Shown one piece after another: positions 5,812 to 5,910 of a stretch of DNA of 5,910 nt. The notes under the pieces are model-generated. The model was not told where the DNA came from. It saw only the letters and a program-made list of their open reading frames with translations, and made no database searches. Made by a program: the position numbers and the translations under genes. Numbering within the stretch: position 1 is the first letter of the stretch; every line of letters begins with the position of its first letter. The stretch covers positions 1 to 5,910 of the forward strand of contig JAPLNJ010000901.1 in the NCBI GenBank assembly GCA_026692885.1, written 5' to 3'. Source of the stretch: Planctomycetota bacterium (GTDB lineage: Bacteria > Planctomycetota > Planctomycetia > Pirellulales > Pirellulaceae).

Positions 5812-5831
5812 GTCCATTTTCAGTAGTGGAC
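5812..5831. repeat. Weak inverted repeat GTCCA-N10-TGGAC
   Basis: Two 5-bp arms are separated by ten bases. Read on the minus strand it gives GTCCACTACTGAAAATGGAC, loosely like the ends of some insertion sequences, but no transposase is present nearby and the stem is short. Confidence 0.3.
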
Positions 5832-5851
5832 AGGAAGATGGCGCGATGGAA

Positions 5852-5883
5852 GCCTTGATCGTAACCTTGCGAAATGCTAGCAG
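5852..5883 (+). repeat. Dispersed repeat, copy D
   Basis: The reverse complement of this stretch matches copy A (107-138) at 29 of 32 positions, and it matches copy B at 27 of 30 positions from 5856 with a 2-nt gap. It lies near the right end of the window; the repeat may continue into the following GGTGGCTGGTGGCTGAG. Confidence 0.75.
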
Positions 5884-5910
5884 GGTGGCTGGTGGCTGAG
5901 CCTAAGCGAA

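Larger units (their letters stand above)
5419..5910. other. Gene-free, repeat-rich region downstream of the operon
   Basis: No frame here encodes a plausible protein; ATG-led frames on the + strand stop within a few codons, and the 60-codon minus-strand frame across 5607-5789 runs through the palindromes. Most of the region is made of repeats listed separately: two 17-bp direct repeats, three copies of a dispersed repeat, a nested palindrome and a weak 20-nt inverted repeat. No T-tract follows any hairpin, so I do not call an intrinsic terminator, though the hairpins could still end or stabilise the operon mRNA. Confidence 0.7.

Overview
The window looks like chromosomal DNA of a planctomycete, probably from the Pirellulales. 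Three things support this: a sigma factor gene directly followed by a membrane Ser/Thr kinase with a TPR tail, a downstream protein opening with a divergent form of the planctomycete LEPR-XLL motif (LETRQLLS), and GC-rich intergenic DNA packed with small palindromic repeats. The assignment rests on family recognition, not on a database search. Layout: positions 1-389 are non-coding and hold an inverted-repeat hairpin (62-84) and one copy of a dispersed repeat (107-138). Then come three genes, all on the + strand: an ECF-type sigma factor (390-1046), a transmembrane Ser/Thr kinase with seven TPR-like repeats (1049-3760), and a protein of unknown function (3775-5418) with an N-terminal LEPR-XLL-like motif, an EF-hand-like acidic loop and a C-terminal hydrophobic segment followed by four arginines. 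The gaps are 2 nt and 14 nt, so a single transcript is likely. The remaining 492 bases (5419-5910) contain no credible gene but are dense in repeats. A nested palindrome of about 200 bp (5489-5697) is bracketed by further dispersed-repeat copies, and a 17-bp direct repeat supplies the stop codon of the third gene. Working model (inference): the kinase has its catalytic domain in the cytoplasm, crosses the membrane once and exposes about 450 residues of mostly TPR-like sequence outside. It probably controls the sigma factor encoded just before it, in place of an anti-sigma factor, none of which is seen here. The third protein could be an envelope or surface partner sensed by the TPR region, or simply a co-expressed output. 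The two most unusual features are this three-gene surface-to-sigma module and the architecture of the repeat cluster. One repeat family occurs in inverted orientation on both sides of the whole three-gene block (107-138 and 5852-5883).
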